Shown here in pieces: positions 1-10,597 of a stretch of 64,000 bases of DNA. The position numbers and the translations under genes were made by a program. Under the pieces are notes generated by a model that saw only the letters and a list, made by a program, of their open reading frames with translations, was not told the DNA's origin and did not search any database. Position 1 is the stretch's first letter, and the number at the start of each line of letters is the position of its first letter. The stretch lies in NCBI RefSeq assembly GCF_050003625.1, contig NC_134400.1:47853096-47917095 (forward strand), read 5' to 3'. This DNA is from Haematobia irritans (Eukaryota > Arthropoda > Insecta > Diptera > Muscidae).

Positions 1-183
1 TGGGAGCTATATCTTATTCTGAACCGATTTGGCGGATATTTTGCACATTTTTCGAGACTCATAAAATATTCGGATGTAGAATATTTTATGAGTCTCGGCT
101 GATAAACACGCCAATTATGACCAGATCGGTGATAAATATATATGACAACTATATTTAAATCTGAACCGGGTTTATATATGCAG
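1..183 (-). repeat. Family B element, fragment
   Basis: On the plus strand this reads as the inner part of a B element: GGGAGCTATAT, CTGAACCGATTT, and a GACCAGATCGGTG block that recurs at 34.67 and 35.63 kb. Neither terminus is present and the window edge cuts it. At 54-96 a perfect inverted repeat (two 18-nt arms, 7-nt loop) replaces the sequence seen at the same place in other B copies. Confidence 0.75.
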
Positions 184-234
184 ACTAAAGGTTGACCGGT
201 TTGATTCCAGGGTTGGCCTGTCGCAAACTGTGGA

Positions 235-279
235 TTTTGCGACATACATTTACGACGGTATAATACGTATGTCGCAAAA
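235..279. repeat. Short perfect inverted repeat
   Basis: TTTTGCGACATAC at 235-247 is matched by its reverse complement GTATGTCGCAAAA at 267-279. The loop is 19 nt. No element could be built around it. The rest of 184-569 shows no gene and no recognised repeat. Confidence 0.5.
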
Positions 280-569
280 GTCGTAAACCTAATGTAGAAA
301 ACCTATTTTTGAACAAAACAATTTTTTAATTTAATTTAGTTTGGCTCCCCGATAAAAGGGATGTAAAAAAGTATGCTGTTACATTGTGTTTATTGAAAAC
401 TTACATCTCGCATTCGCAACTTCAAACTATTCGGATTTTGCGTGGTTCATAATGTTCATCCCAGCTTTCGATGCATCAGCGAATGACTAGCTAGAGTTTT
501 GACAATTTTTATTTAGTATGGAAATTGGTTCTAATAAGGCAAAAAGTGAATTTATAAAATTCACTCTTA

Positions 570-837
570 CACAGAAAAAAATTTCACGAAAATTTTTCCA
601 ATTAAAGTCTTAATTGAGTTTTAAAAAATATTCAATTAAAAATTTAATTGATTCAATAAATTTTTTAATTGAAACAAAAATCAATCACAAAATTTAAAAG
701 TATCAATTAATTTTTTAATTAATTAAATCAATTAATTTTTTAAGTGAGACTATCATTTCTGTGATAGAAGACATTTCAATTAAAAAATTAATTGGATAAA
801 TTAATTTCGTGATTGATTCAGAAAAACATTTTTTGTG
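570..837. mobile_element. TTAATTG-rich MITE, copy 1
   Basis: This is a 268-bp AT-rich element with imperfect terminal inverted repeats (CACAGAAAAAAAT at the left, ATTTTTTGTG at the right) and TA on both sides (568-569, 838-839). The interior repeats CAATTAATTTTTTAATTG-like blocks. The same type recurs at 37588-39608, where it is split by an A element. The TA target suggests the Tc1/mariner group, but no coding sequence supports that. Confidence 0.55.
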
Positions 838-983
838 TATAAGTGGTTTTTCTTCGCTGTCAGTTTCTACCGAAATTTGTGGAAGGCGTGTACAGATCGT
901 CACGTGTATTGCACCATCGAGTAGGATATAGTAAATTTGGCTTGAAGTCTTCCATTGAAATAAGTATATTTTCTTCTACTTTT
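838..983. other. No recognised feature
   Basis: AT-rich sequence between the MITE and a family C start. I see no open frame of note and no repeat match. Confidence 0.4.
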
Positions 984-1645
984 TATACCCACCACCATAG
1001 AATGGTGATGGGGGTATAATAAGTTTGTCATTCCGTTTGTAACATATTGAAATATCGACTTCCGACTATGTAAAGTATATATATTCTTGATCAGGGAGAA
1101 ATTCTAAGACGATATAAGCATGTTCGTCTGTCTGTTGTAATCACGCTACAGCCTTCAATAATGGCGCTATTGTCCTGAAATTTGGCACAGATTCATTTTT
1201 TGTTTGCAGGCAGGCCAAGTTCGAGTTCCCATATAAAAAGATCCCCCGATTTGGAGTTTTGAGCTTCTAGAAGCCGTAGTTTTTATCCAATTTACCTGAA
1301 ATTGGAAATCTAGAGGTATTTTAGGACCATAAAGAGGTGTGCCAAATATGGTGGTTATCGGCCCATGTTTTGATACAGCCCCCATATAGACCGGTCTTCT
1401 GATTTTATTTCTTGGGCTTCCAGAAACCGTAGTTTTTATCCAATTTGCCTGAAATTGGAAATCTAGGGGTATTTTGGGGCCATAAAGAGGTGTTCCGAAA
1501 ATGGTGATAATCGGTTCATGTTTTGGTATAGCCCCTATATAGCCCATCTCCCGCTTTTACTTCTTGGGCTTATAGAATCAGTAGTTTTTCTTCAATTTGC
1601 CTGAAATTTGAAATTTAGAGGTATTTTAGGACCGTACACCTCTTG
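984..1645 (+). repeat. Family C element, 5' part
   Basis: It starts with TATACCCACCACCATAG and the palindromic partner ATGGTGATGGGGGTATA, then the conserved TTTGTCATTCCGTTTGTAAC block shared with family A. A GTCTGTCTG stretch and about two and a half 153-bp modules follow (motifs CCCATATAGACCG, GCCTGAAATTGGAAATCTAG, GGTATTTT). The 3' end with its hairpin is missing. Apparent reading frames in it come from the modules and are not genes. Confidence 0.75.
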
Positions 1646-2501
1646 TACAAGAAAGCCCCCCTAGCTAAAAATTAATAGACTGAACTTATAGGTTCAATTA
1701 ATGTTTTATTTTATAAAAATTAATAAAAAACCATACATCAACATAACTAGAAAATTAATTTTTAATAAAGCAACTAATAGTATTTCCACACTTTTTCCCA
1801 GCAAAAATTTGGAAGTTCTTCCAAAGGCACAACTTTAAAAGCACTTCCAGAAGATGTACTCCCAATGATGATATTTATTTTAACTACACACACCCTCAAA
1901 AAATCGCTTCTGTAACATATACTCCCAAACATATTTTGCTTCAAGCATATACATTTTTGGGTATTGCCCAAACATTTATATGTTTGATTTCTTCCAATAT
2001 ATAATATGTTTGAAAGCATATTGGTCTAAACAATATAATATGTTTGGGTAGTCTAAGTTCCAAACATTTTATATTTTTCCATCCAAATTCAATAATGTTG
2101 TCTTCCAAAAAACTATATGTTCTTATGTGACCATATAATATGTTTGGAAACATTTTGAACCCAAAAATATTATATGCTTAGAAGAATTTTCTCCCAAAGA
2201 AGATTGTACTCAAATTTTTTTTCTGCCTAATTGTATATTCCCTCACATTTTTCTCACTTTTTCTGTAATACAAACATTTTAGAAGAAATTATTATATTTT
2301 ATATATATATTTTTTTAATTTTACCTTTTGCCGGACGGGGATTAGAACAGCGGACCACTAACCACTGGCCTACGTAGCTGTTATGGTCATCAAGAGATAA
2401 TTATCGTTATAAGTTATATTTATATAGCATAGCTTGCGGCGCCCACGAGCCGATGCAAACATAACATTGTTTAACAACATAATATTGTTAAACATACATT
2501 T
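1646..2501. repeat. CAAACATATTATATG-rich repeat region
   Basis: From about 1774 to 2220 the sequence carries many dispersed copies of CCAAACAT and AACATATAATATG in both orientations. The same texture recurs at 14170-14385 and 26030-26096. At 1797-1855 there is a CCCAGCAAAAATTTGGAAG block whose reverse complement recurs at about 37470-37535. No gene is visible. A small perfect hairpin (GTTTAACAA...TTGTTAAAC) sits at about 2469-2493. Confidence 0.45.
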
Positions 2502-2590
2502 GTTGGCAGCGTGGAGCAGTGGTTGGTCGTCCGCCTTTCGTGACAGGGGACCTGGGTTCGATCCCTGCTTCGACCAACACCATTTTTTTT
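2502..2590 (+). mobile_element. tRNA-derived SINE head
   Basis: The sequence has a Pol III type 2 promoter layout: an A-box-like GTGGAGCAGTGG at 2511-2522 and a B-box GGTTCGATCCC at 2555-2565. GTTGG at the start can pair with CCAAC near the end, and a T8 run follows. The segment GGTTCGATCCCTGCTTCGA resembles the head of the longer SINE at 26196 and 27487. It is unlikely to be a functional tRNA: the cloverleaf is poor and it abuts the start of an A element. Confidence 0.6.
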
Positions 2591-4261
2591 ATACCCTCCA
2601 TCATAAGATGGGGGTATATTAACTTTGTCATTCCGTTTGTAACACATCGAAATATTGCTCTAAGACCCCATAAAGTATATATATTCTGGGTCGTGGTGAA
2701 ATTCTGAGTCGATCTAAGCATGTCCGTCCGTCCGTCTGTTGAAATCACGCTAACTTCCGAACGAAACAAGCTATCGACTTGAAACTTGGCACAAGTAGTT
2801 GTTATCGATGTAGGTCGGATGGTATTGAAAATGGGCCATATCGGTCCACTTTTACGTATAGCCCCCATATAAAGGGACCCTCAGATTTGGCTTGTGGAGC
2901 CTCTAACAGAAGCATATTTCATCCGATCCGGCTGAAATTTGGTATATGGTGTTGGTATATGGTCTCTAACAACCATGTAAAAATTGGTCCACATAGGTCC
3001 ATAATTATATATAGCCCTCATATAAACCGATCCCCAGATTTGGCTTGCGGAGCCTAAAAGAGAAGCAAATTTCATCCGATCCGGCTGAAATTTGGTACAT
3101 GGTGTTGGTATATGGTCTCTAACAACCATGCAAAAATTGGTCCACATTGGTCAATAATTATATATAGCCCCATATAAACCGATCCCCAGATTTGGCTTGC
3201 GGAGCCCCAAAGAGAAGAAAATTTCATCCGATCCGGCTGAAATTTGGTACATGATGTTGGTATATGGTCTCTAACAACCATGCAAAAATTGGTCCATATC
3301 GGTCCTTAATTATATATAGCCCCCATATAAACCGATCCCCAGATTTGGTTTGTGAAGCCTCTAAGAGAAGCATATTTCATCTGATCCGGCTGAAATTTGG
3401 TACATGGTGTTGGTATATGGTCTCTAACAATCATGCAAAAATTGGTCCACATCGGTCTATAATTATATATGGCCACATAGAAACCGATCCCCAGATTTGG
3501 CTTGCGGAGCCTCAAAGAGAAGCAAATTTCATCCGATCCGGCTGAAATTTGGTACATGATGTTGGTATATGGTCTCTAATAACCATGCAAAAATTGGTCC
3601 ACATCGGTCCATAATTATATATAGCCCCCATATAAACCGATCTCCAGATTTGGCTTGCGAAGCCTCAAAGAGAAGCAAATTGCATCCGATCCGGCTGAAA
3701 TTTGGTACATGGTATTGGTATATGGTCTCTAACAATCGTGCAAAAATTGGGCCACATCGGTCCATAATTATATATAGCGCCCATATAAACCGATCTTCAG
3801 ATTTGGGTTGCGGAGCCTCAAAGATAAACAAATTTCATCCGATCCGCCTGAAATTTGGTACATGATATTGGTATATGGTCTCTAACAACCATGCAAAAAT
3901 TGGTCCATATCGGTTCATAATTATATATAGCCCCCATATAAACCGATCGCAAGATTTGGCTTGCGAAGTCTCCAAGAGAAGCAAATTTCGTCCAATCCGG
4001 TTGTAATTTGGAATATGGTGTTAGTATATGATCTTTAACAACCGTGCCAGAATTGGTCCATATCGGTCCATAAATATATATAGCCCCCATATAAAACGTT
4101 CTCCAGATTTGACCTCCGGAGCCTCTTGGAGGAGCAAAATTCATCCGATCCGGTTCAAATTAGGAACGTGGTGTTAGTATATGGTCGCTAACAACCATAC
4201 CAAAATTGGTCCAATTACACAAAAATTGGTCCATATCGGTTCATAATCATGGTTGCCACTA

Positions 4262-4480
4262 GAGCCAAAAATAATCTACCAAAATTTTATTTCTATAGAA
4301 AATTTTGTCAAAATTTTATTTCTATAGAATATTTTGTTAAAATTTTATTTCTGTAGAAATGTTTGTCAACATTTTCTTTCTATAGAAAATTTTGTCAAAA
4401 TTTTTATTTCTATAGAAAATTTTGTGAAAATTTTATTTCTGTAGAAAATGTTGTCAAAATTTTATGTCTACTTTGTCAAA
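4262..4480. repeat. 29-bp AT minisatellite in A1
   Basis: The unit TCAAAATTTTATTTCTATAG plus AAAATTTTG is repeated about seven times with substitutions. The same minisatellite sits between the module array and the 3' end in A2, A3, A6, A8 and A9. Because the unit is free of stops in several frames it creates false open frames rich in F, Y, I and K. Confidence 0.8.
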
Positions 4481-4649
4481 TTGAATTATATACGTATTGG
4501 ATCGATCTTTTTTGATTTAATATATACCACGTATGGACTTACATACAATTTAGAAGATTAGGAGGTTTTAAGATACATTGCCATCGGCAAGCGTTACCGC
4601 AAGTTAAGTAATTCGATTGTGGATGGCAGTGTTTAGAAGAAGTTTCTAC

Positions 4650-5329
4650 TAGAGGTCTGCACAATTCCATTTGTAAATGCGGAGTACACGTGTACTTGCT
4701 AAATGAGTACATCTATTTGAGAGAGTCGCAAAACAATTGGTACACATTTTAATGAACACCAAAAGCCACGAGTAACTTCTTGTTGCTACTCTGATGTCTT
4801 CACTACCAACAAACACATATTCCTCTTTCTCTCTTATTGAAGTGTACTCGGAGTGATCACGTCAAGTATGTTGCGAGACCAAAACTTCATAGAGTACTCC
4901 ATGTACCACGTGCAGTTTCAGAAATACAAGAAAACAGTTACTCTCTATAATATATGTTTTCGAATTGATATAAAGAACGGCAAACGTTAAGGTAAGTGTG
5001 TGACATACACAAATATATGAAATATGTGACATACATACATATCTATGATTAATAATAATGGAAAGTTTTGCTTCGCACATAACTGAGAAATACTTGTGGT
5101 ACCACGTGAAGTGAAGAGAATCCATGTTGTACTTTTTCTCAAGTACTTACATTTTTATTGTTCCTTTTTTTCGGAACACATATTGTTTCGGATAAGTACT
5201 TGGTGGTATTTGACAAGCAAGTGTTCTCTTCACTTCACTACTTGCGCTCTGAGAGAAAGACAGTGTATGTACTATATTCGACAGCGAATTGCATACATGT
5301 AGTGAAAAGTTATTCGATGCAGACCTCTA
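4650..5329. mobile_element. hAT-type MITE inserted in A1
   Basis: This 680-bp insertion has inverted ends TAGAGGTCTGCA (4650-4661) and TGCAGACCTCTA (5318-5329). An exact 8-bp target duplication GTTTCTAC flanks it (4642-4649 and 5330-5337). Removing the insert and one duplication restores the uninterrupted A sequence found in A3 and A8. The 8-bp duplication and TAGAGGTNTGCA ends fit the hAT superfamily. The interior holds repeated GTACT/AGTAC and two GTACCACGTG motifs but no transposase. Confidence 0.88.
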
Positions 5330-5408
5330 GTTTCTACGCAATCCATGATGGAGGGTACATAAGCTTCGGCCTGGCCGAACTTACGGCCTTATATACGTGT
5401 TTTTTTTT

Positions 5409-5760
5409 ATTCTGGGCTATTATGGACAAATTCCATAAAATCGGATGATAAATTTATGTGGGAGCCTTATCTAAATTTGAACCGATTTCAATGATTTTTG
5501 TTACATTCTGCCAAATTTGGTTAAGATTAGTTTATAAATAATAGTTTTATTGCCAAATGTGTGAAATCGTGCAATATATATATATATATATATGGGAGCT
5601 TTATCTAAATCGGAACCGATTTCGATTACTTTTTTTACGTTTTGCCAACTTTAAGTAAGATCGGTTAATAAATAATGGTTTTATAGCCAAATTTTGGGAA
5701 AATCGGGGGACACATATATATGGAGCTATATCTAAAAAATTACTACCGGAATTCTGCGAA
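5409..5760 (-). repeat. Diverged family B-like fragment
   Basis: On the plus strand GGGAGCTTTATCTAAATCGG and AACCGATTTC motifs recur about every 150 bp, as in B modules read on the minus strand. A short (AT)n run lies near 5575-5593. No termini are present. Confidence 0.55.
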
Positions 5761-5862
5761 CAGCAAATCCATGGAGGGCCAGGCAGACAAAGGGTAGATC
5801 GATACAGGAGGTGATATTTCTGGTAGTCATTTTTTCATTAGCGTAGCTAGACAATTTTCCTA

Positions 5863-5884
5863 GGGGGGGAGGGGGGGGGGGGGG
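5863..5884. repeat. Poly-G tract
   Basis: A run of G interrupted once by A, followed by CTATAGCCCC. A similar context (CCCCCCTAGCTAAAAATTAAT) occurs at about 1656, so this may be the edge of an unnamed repeat. The exact length is prone to assembly error. Confidence 0.6.
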
Positions 5885-5925
5885 CTATAGCCCCATAGCT
5901 AAAATTTATAGACTGTACTTATAGG

Positions 5926-6205
5926 CAGGGCTATGGAGTAGGAGTCTGAAGATTTTGCTGGAGCCGGAAATTTTACTCGTCTCCGACTCCGGCGAAACAA
6001 AATTACAAAACACTTTATATCTTGGTAACTAAAGAAATATTTCGACAAATTAGATGCGATTGGGGTTTTTAATCGAACAACGAAAAACGAAGTACTGGAT
6101 TTCAGGTCATTCAAAGTGTATTTATATGGGTGAAATTTCACCCCGACATAAAAAGTAGGTTTTACTAGAATATGGGCTGAATTGATCAATTGTCCATTTT
6201 AAACA
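5926..6205. mobile_element. hAT-type MITE fragment (CAGGGCTNTGGAG end)
   Basis: It starts with CAGGGCTATGGAGTAGGAG and contains CTCCGACTCCGGC, then an AT-rich body. A related copy begins at 50853. CAGGGCTGTGGAGTCGG-type ends are known from non-autonomous hAT elements in many animals. I could not find a matching right end or an 8-bp duplication here, so it is called a fragment. Confidence 0.55.
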
Positions 6206-6640
6206 TATTAAGCTATTGATTTTTAACCCTATATATGCTCTTGATAAAAGTAAAATTTTAAGGCAATATAGCAGTAGAACCTAACGTTCTGAATTTTTGG
6301 CAGGCATGTCGAGTTCGAAGATGGGTCATACCGGACAATTTTGTGATATAGCACCTACATATAAACCCATCTCCGATGTCTTTTAAGAAATTTTTCCCAG
6401 TCTAAAATTTTCATAAGATTTGTCAGAAATTTTGAGTTATTTGAGATCCATAAATAAATGCGGAAATTTCCCGTCGGTCCAGATTTTGTATATGGAGATA
6501 ATTACTTGACAAATCTCCATATACACCCGATGTCCTTGGAAGCTGTAATTTGAAATTAAACCCCTGCCAACAAACCATCTGAGGCGGTCTTTTGGGAGAA
6601 AGTTTGTTTCCTCAAAGTCACTCAAAATTCTTTACATTAA
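6206..6640 (+). repeat. Degenerate family C-like fragment
   Basis: GGCAGGCATGTCGAGTTCG, AAGATGGGTCATACCGG and CATATAAACCCATCTCCGA are recognisably the C module and its leader, but strongly diverged. No termini are visible. From 6641 to 6905 I see nothing recognisable. Confidence 0.5.
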
Positions 6641-6910
6641 ATTAATGGCCTCTAATGTCGATACCTGATACACCATTTATAAATCTATGTTTAACCATTT
6701 TACTTCTATAGAAACAATATGTTATTCGTAACTGTAGCTGGACAGTTCCTGTCATCTGTTGTATGGTAGTGGTTATTTAAAATTCCGCCCTCCTAATTTA
6801 TGACAATTTATGTTTGTTTTATAACATATATCCGACACATTACTTTTTTTAACATCTAAACTTTCTCTCTGATTAGCCCGAAATTTTGATTTTTGTGTAT
6901 TTTTCTTTTT

Positions 6911-8917
6911 ATACCCTCCACCATAGGATGGGGGGTATATTAACTTTGTCATTCCGTTTGTAACACATCGAAATATTGCTCTAAGACCCCATAAAGTATG
7001 TATATTCTGGGTCGTGGTGAAATTCTGAGTCGATCAAAGCATGTCCGTCCGTCCGTGCGTCCGTCTGTTGAAATCACGCTAACATCCGAACGAAACAAGC
7101 TATCGACTTGAAACTTGGCACAAGTAGTTGTTATTGATGTAGGTCGGATGGTATTGCAAATGGGCCATATCGGTCCACTTTTACGTATAGCCCCCATATA
7201 AACGGACCCCCAGATTTGGCTTACGCAGCCTATAAGTGTAGCACATTTCATCCGATCCTGAAATTTGGTACATGATGTTAGTATATGGTCTGTAATAAAT
7301 ATGCAAAAATTGGTCCACATCGGTCCATAATTATATATAGCCCCTATATAAGCCGATCCCCCGATTTGGCTTGCGAAGCCTCTAAGAGAAGCAAATTTCA
7401 TCCGATCCGGCTGAAATTTGGTACATGATGTTACTATATGGTCTCAACAACCATGCAAACATTGGTCCACATCGGTCAATAATTATATATAGCCCCCATA
7501 TAAACCGATTCTCAGATTTGACCGCGGAGCCTCGTGGATGAGCAAAATATATCCGATTCGGTTGAAATTTGGTACGTGGTGTTAGTATATGGTCTCTAAC
7601 AACCATGCAGGAATTAGTCCATAAGGGTCCATAATTATATGTAGCCCCTATATAAACCGATCCCCAGATTTGAACTCCAGAGCCCCTTGGAAGAGCAAAA
7701 TTCACCCGATCTGGTTGAAATTTGGTACGTGGTGTTAGTATATGGTCTCTAACAACCATGCAAAAATTGGTCCATACCGGTCTTAATTATATATAACCCC
7801 CATTTAAACCGATCCCCAGATTTGACCTCCGGAGCACTTGGAGGAGCAAAATTCATCCGATCCGGTTGAAATTTGGTACGTGGTGAAATTTGGTACATTG
7901 CACTGGTATATGGCCACTAACAACCATGCCAAAATTGGTCCATATCAATCTATAGTTATAACATATATAGGCGATCCCCAAAAATAATCTACCAAAATTT
8001 TATTTCTATAGAAAATTTTGTCAAAATTTTATTACTACACTCAAAAAAAAGTGAACTCTCTATTTCACTAAAGCCAATTTAACTTTATTTTAGTTCATGG
8101 AATTATTATGTTTAGAGAAAGTTTTCTTTACTCTAATAATTTTTTGTGTACGTTAGTTAAATTAACTAAACCCGAGGAAAAAAATATACTCCAATGAAGC
8201 ATAAAGATGAACTAAATTCGTGCCTTCCACAAAATAGTTAAAAATTTCCTTAAATTTGTAAATTTTACCAAAAATGCGTCCATCATGAACTTCGTATGTC
8301 ACTAAAGACATTCTTGCAATTTTGAACTCCAAGTTTTTCCTTCAAACTACAAAATTTTCTTTAACAAGTGAAAAAACTTAGTTATGTCTAATAAATTTTC
8401 TTGAATTTGTCGAAAAATATTTACTTATTTATATGTCATCTGCGTGATGCCAACGTTTGTAATACTGTTTAGTTAAAATTGTCTACAAATATTCAAAATT
8501 TTCTAAAATTAACCGAAAGTTTTCTTCCTGGTGGGTTCATGTTTTTTTCAGTGTATAGAAAATTTTGTCAAAATGTTATTACTATAGAAAATTTTGTTGT
8601 TGTTTTTTATTTCAGCTTAAAACCATACATTGACTAAACTACAAGTGTAGCTTAACCAACAGTCACATTTTTATTACTACAGAAAATTTTGTCAAAATTA
8701 TTTTCTATCGAAAATTTCGTCAAAATTTTGTTACTATACAAAATTTTGTCAAGATTTTATTTCTATAGACAATTTTGTCAAAATTATATTTCTATAGAAA
8801 ATTTTATAAAAATTTTATTTCTATAGAAATTTTGTCAAAATTTTATTTTTATAGAAAATGTTATCATAATTTTATTTCAATAGAAAATTTTGTCAAACTG
8901 AATTATATACGTATTTA
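6911..8917 (+). repeat. Family A element A2, 3'-truncated
   Basis: The ATACCCTCCACC start, GTCCGTCCGTGCGTCC microsatellite, about five modules (7190-7960) and the 29-bp minisatellite (7987-8905) are present. A TA-flanked MITE (8038-8553) lies inside the minisatellite. A second foreign patch with TTGTTGTTG and AAAACCATACATTGACTAAA lies at about 8596-8672. The copy stops after GAATTATATACGTATT, where another repeat takes over, so the 3' hairpin is missing. Confidence 0.75.
8038..8553. mobile_element. TA-flanked MITE in A2 minisatellite
   Basis: The 516-bp insert has ends CACTCAAAAAAAAGTGAAC and GTTCATGTTTTTTTCAGTG and TA on both sides (8036-8037, 8554-8555). Removing it with one TA rebuilds the minisatellite unit ATTACTATAGAAAATTTT. 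The TA duplication and CACTNAAAAAAA ends fit a non-autonomous Tc1/mariner element. There is no coding capacity. Confidence 0.8.
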
Positions 8918-8979
8918 ATAAAATTTCTTATAAAAATATAATACTGACTTTCTTCATTATAGAAAGCTTATCATACATA

Positions 8980-10415
8980 CACCCAGAAAAAAGTGCCTTC
9001 GAAACTAAAGGAAAAAATTTTCATCAATATAGTTTATCCATTTTATTTCCATTAAGGAAAATTTTTGTGAAAAATAATAAAATTTACTCGTTTCAGTAAA
9101 AAAAATCCTAAACTGTAAGCAGTTAGGAATAGTTCATTAACTAGAATAAGGCATGGAATTTTACTCATACTATTTTCTTCGCTGGGTATAAGAATTTACT
9201 ACTGAAAAAGAAAATTTTATTCACCGATAACAAAGCATTCGTAAAAATAAACAAAAACCGAACTAAAACCAAGTTTCCTCAAAATTAGTAAAATTTCTTA
9301 TAAAATGATAATTGCGACTTCCTTTATAATAGAAAGTTTTTCATACATACGAACAACACTTGGCATAGAAAAATATTTTAGTTCATTCGTACTAAGAAGT
9401 ATGCAATCCTTTCAAAACTTAAGGAAACACACTTGTTAGAATATAGGAAATTTTCCTAAATTTCTATTGTCTACCTGTAATCGATACCTGTCATCGTAAT
9501 CGATGTGTTTGCGCGTGGGTGTAATCGATATATTTGCGCGTCGGTTGCTTTTTTAGTTGGAATCGCGTTGTTTTGGTATACGGAGAGATTGTTAAAAAAT
9601 AATATGGTAAAATAATATAATAAATAACAAATAAAATATATAAAATATTTGTTATTTTAAATTAGTGAGAAAAATTTTCGTTTTTTTAAATAAATCTATC
9701 AATGTTCGTGATAGTGTATAAAGAAAGAAAACACCAGCAGAATAACAACCCTTTCATTTGTCTTCATTTTGGAATCTTCAATTATCAGGTAATATTCAGT
9801 GACGCTAACCTTTTGCAACAAAAATGTTTCATGGTTTTTTATATTTGTAGGTATTGAAATTGTAAAAGGAGGACAAAATCGTTAGGCAGCAACTTATTAA
9901 AAGTGAAAAGTATAAGAAGAAGAAAAAGTGCGTTTTACAGTTGAAAATATCACACGGAAATTGGAAATAGTGGATTAATAAACTAATATTTCAAAGAGAT
10001 TCGATGCTGTTGATTCTTAATAAATATATTCAATATATTAATAAAACAAGTCTTTTATTGAAGATAAAGTTGCTTATAGAAATAAATAAAATTGTATTTA
10101 AAAACGAAGGTAAGCAGTTCTAATTATGAAGTAAAAGTTTTACCACAAATGTGTAAGATTTGTCGAAATGAATGAAAAAATTTCAATAAAATCATTCCAT
10201 ATATGAATTCAAATTAGTTAAATTTTTTCATTCTGTAGTATAGTGGTATATAAATATAGGAAAATGTTAACTAATACATGGAATGCATTATTCCTAATTT
10301 CTACGAAAATCACATCGTTCAAACAAATAAAAATGTCTTTGGCGCTATTCGAAGTTCAACTTTCTTCACAATGAGTTCATTTTAACTTAAAGAAGGGGTC
10401 ACTTTTTTCTGGGTG
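8980..10415. mobile_element. 1.43-kb TA-flanked element X, copy 1
   Basis: Its ends are CACCCAGAAAAAAGTG and CACTTTTTTCTGGGTG, with TA at 8978-8979 and 10416-10417. A second, nearly identical copy is at 48225-49658. The flanks (8919-8979 and 10416-10590) match an internal part of the same element, so it has inserted into an older copy of itself. The interior carries several ATCGAT motifs and a 62-bp intron-like segment with GT and AG ends, but no long reading frame. The TA target suggests the Tc1/mariner superfamily. Confidence 0.8.
9789..9850 (+). other. Intron-like segment in element X
   Basis: The junctions read ATTATCAG|GTAATATTC and ATATTTGTAG|GTATTG. The segment is 62 bp, close to the modal short-intron length of flies, and keeps this length in the second copy (49032-49093). 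Downstream lies an A/G-rich stretch with no long open frame, then AATAAATAAAA. It could be a captured 5' untranslated exon pair, or chance. Confidence 0.35.
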
Positions 10416-10590
10416 TACGAATAACACTTGGCATAGAAAAATAATTTAGTTCATTCGTACTAAGAAGTATTCAATCCTTACAAAACTTAAGGAAACACAC
10501 TTGTTAGAATATAGGAAATTTTCCTATATTTCTTTTATCTACCTGTAATCGATACCTGTCATCGATGTAATTGATATGTTTCCGCGTGGG
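10416..10590. mobile_element. Older element X copy, right fragment
   Basis: ACACTTGGCATAG, TTAGTTCATTCGTACTAAG and the ATCGAT-rich stretch repeat what is found inside the complete copy at about 9350-9530. Together with 8919-8979 it forms the host copy into which element X inserted. It is cut off at the start of A3. Confidence 0.65.
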
Positions 10591-10597
10591 TTCTTTT

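Larger units (their letters stand above)
2590..5408 (+). repeat. Family A element A1, full length
   Basis: This is the most complete A copy. It opens with TATACCCTCCATCATAAG, followed by the TTTGTCATTCCGTTTGTAAC block and a GTCCGTCCGTCTG microsatellite. About nine 153-bp modules span 2855-4240 (one CCCCATATAAACCGATC-type motif every ~153 bp), then a 29-bp AT minisatellite (4262-4480). The 3' part is TATACCACGTATGGACT, CCTTGCCATCGGCAAG and GGCCTGGCC hairpin, ending in TATATACGTGTTTTTTTTT. A hAT-type element (4650-5329) interrupts the 3' part. No transposase is encoded. The fit to Helentron/HINE is structural only. Confidence 0.8.

Noticed and set aside
2502..2580. Functional tRNA gene
   Set aside because: A and B boxes are present, but a clean cloverleaf cannot be folded and the sequence matches the head of a SINE family.
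2855..4240. CRISPR array
   Set aside because: Regular 153-bp periodicity without unique spacers, in a eukaryotic repeat element. It is a tandem module array.
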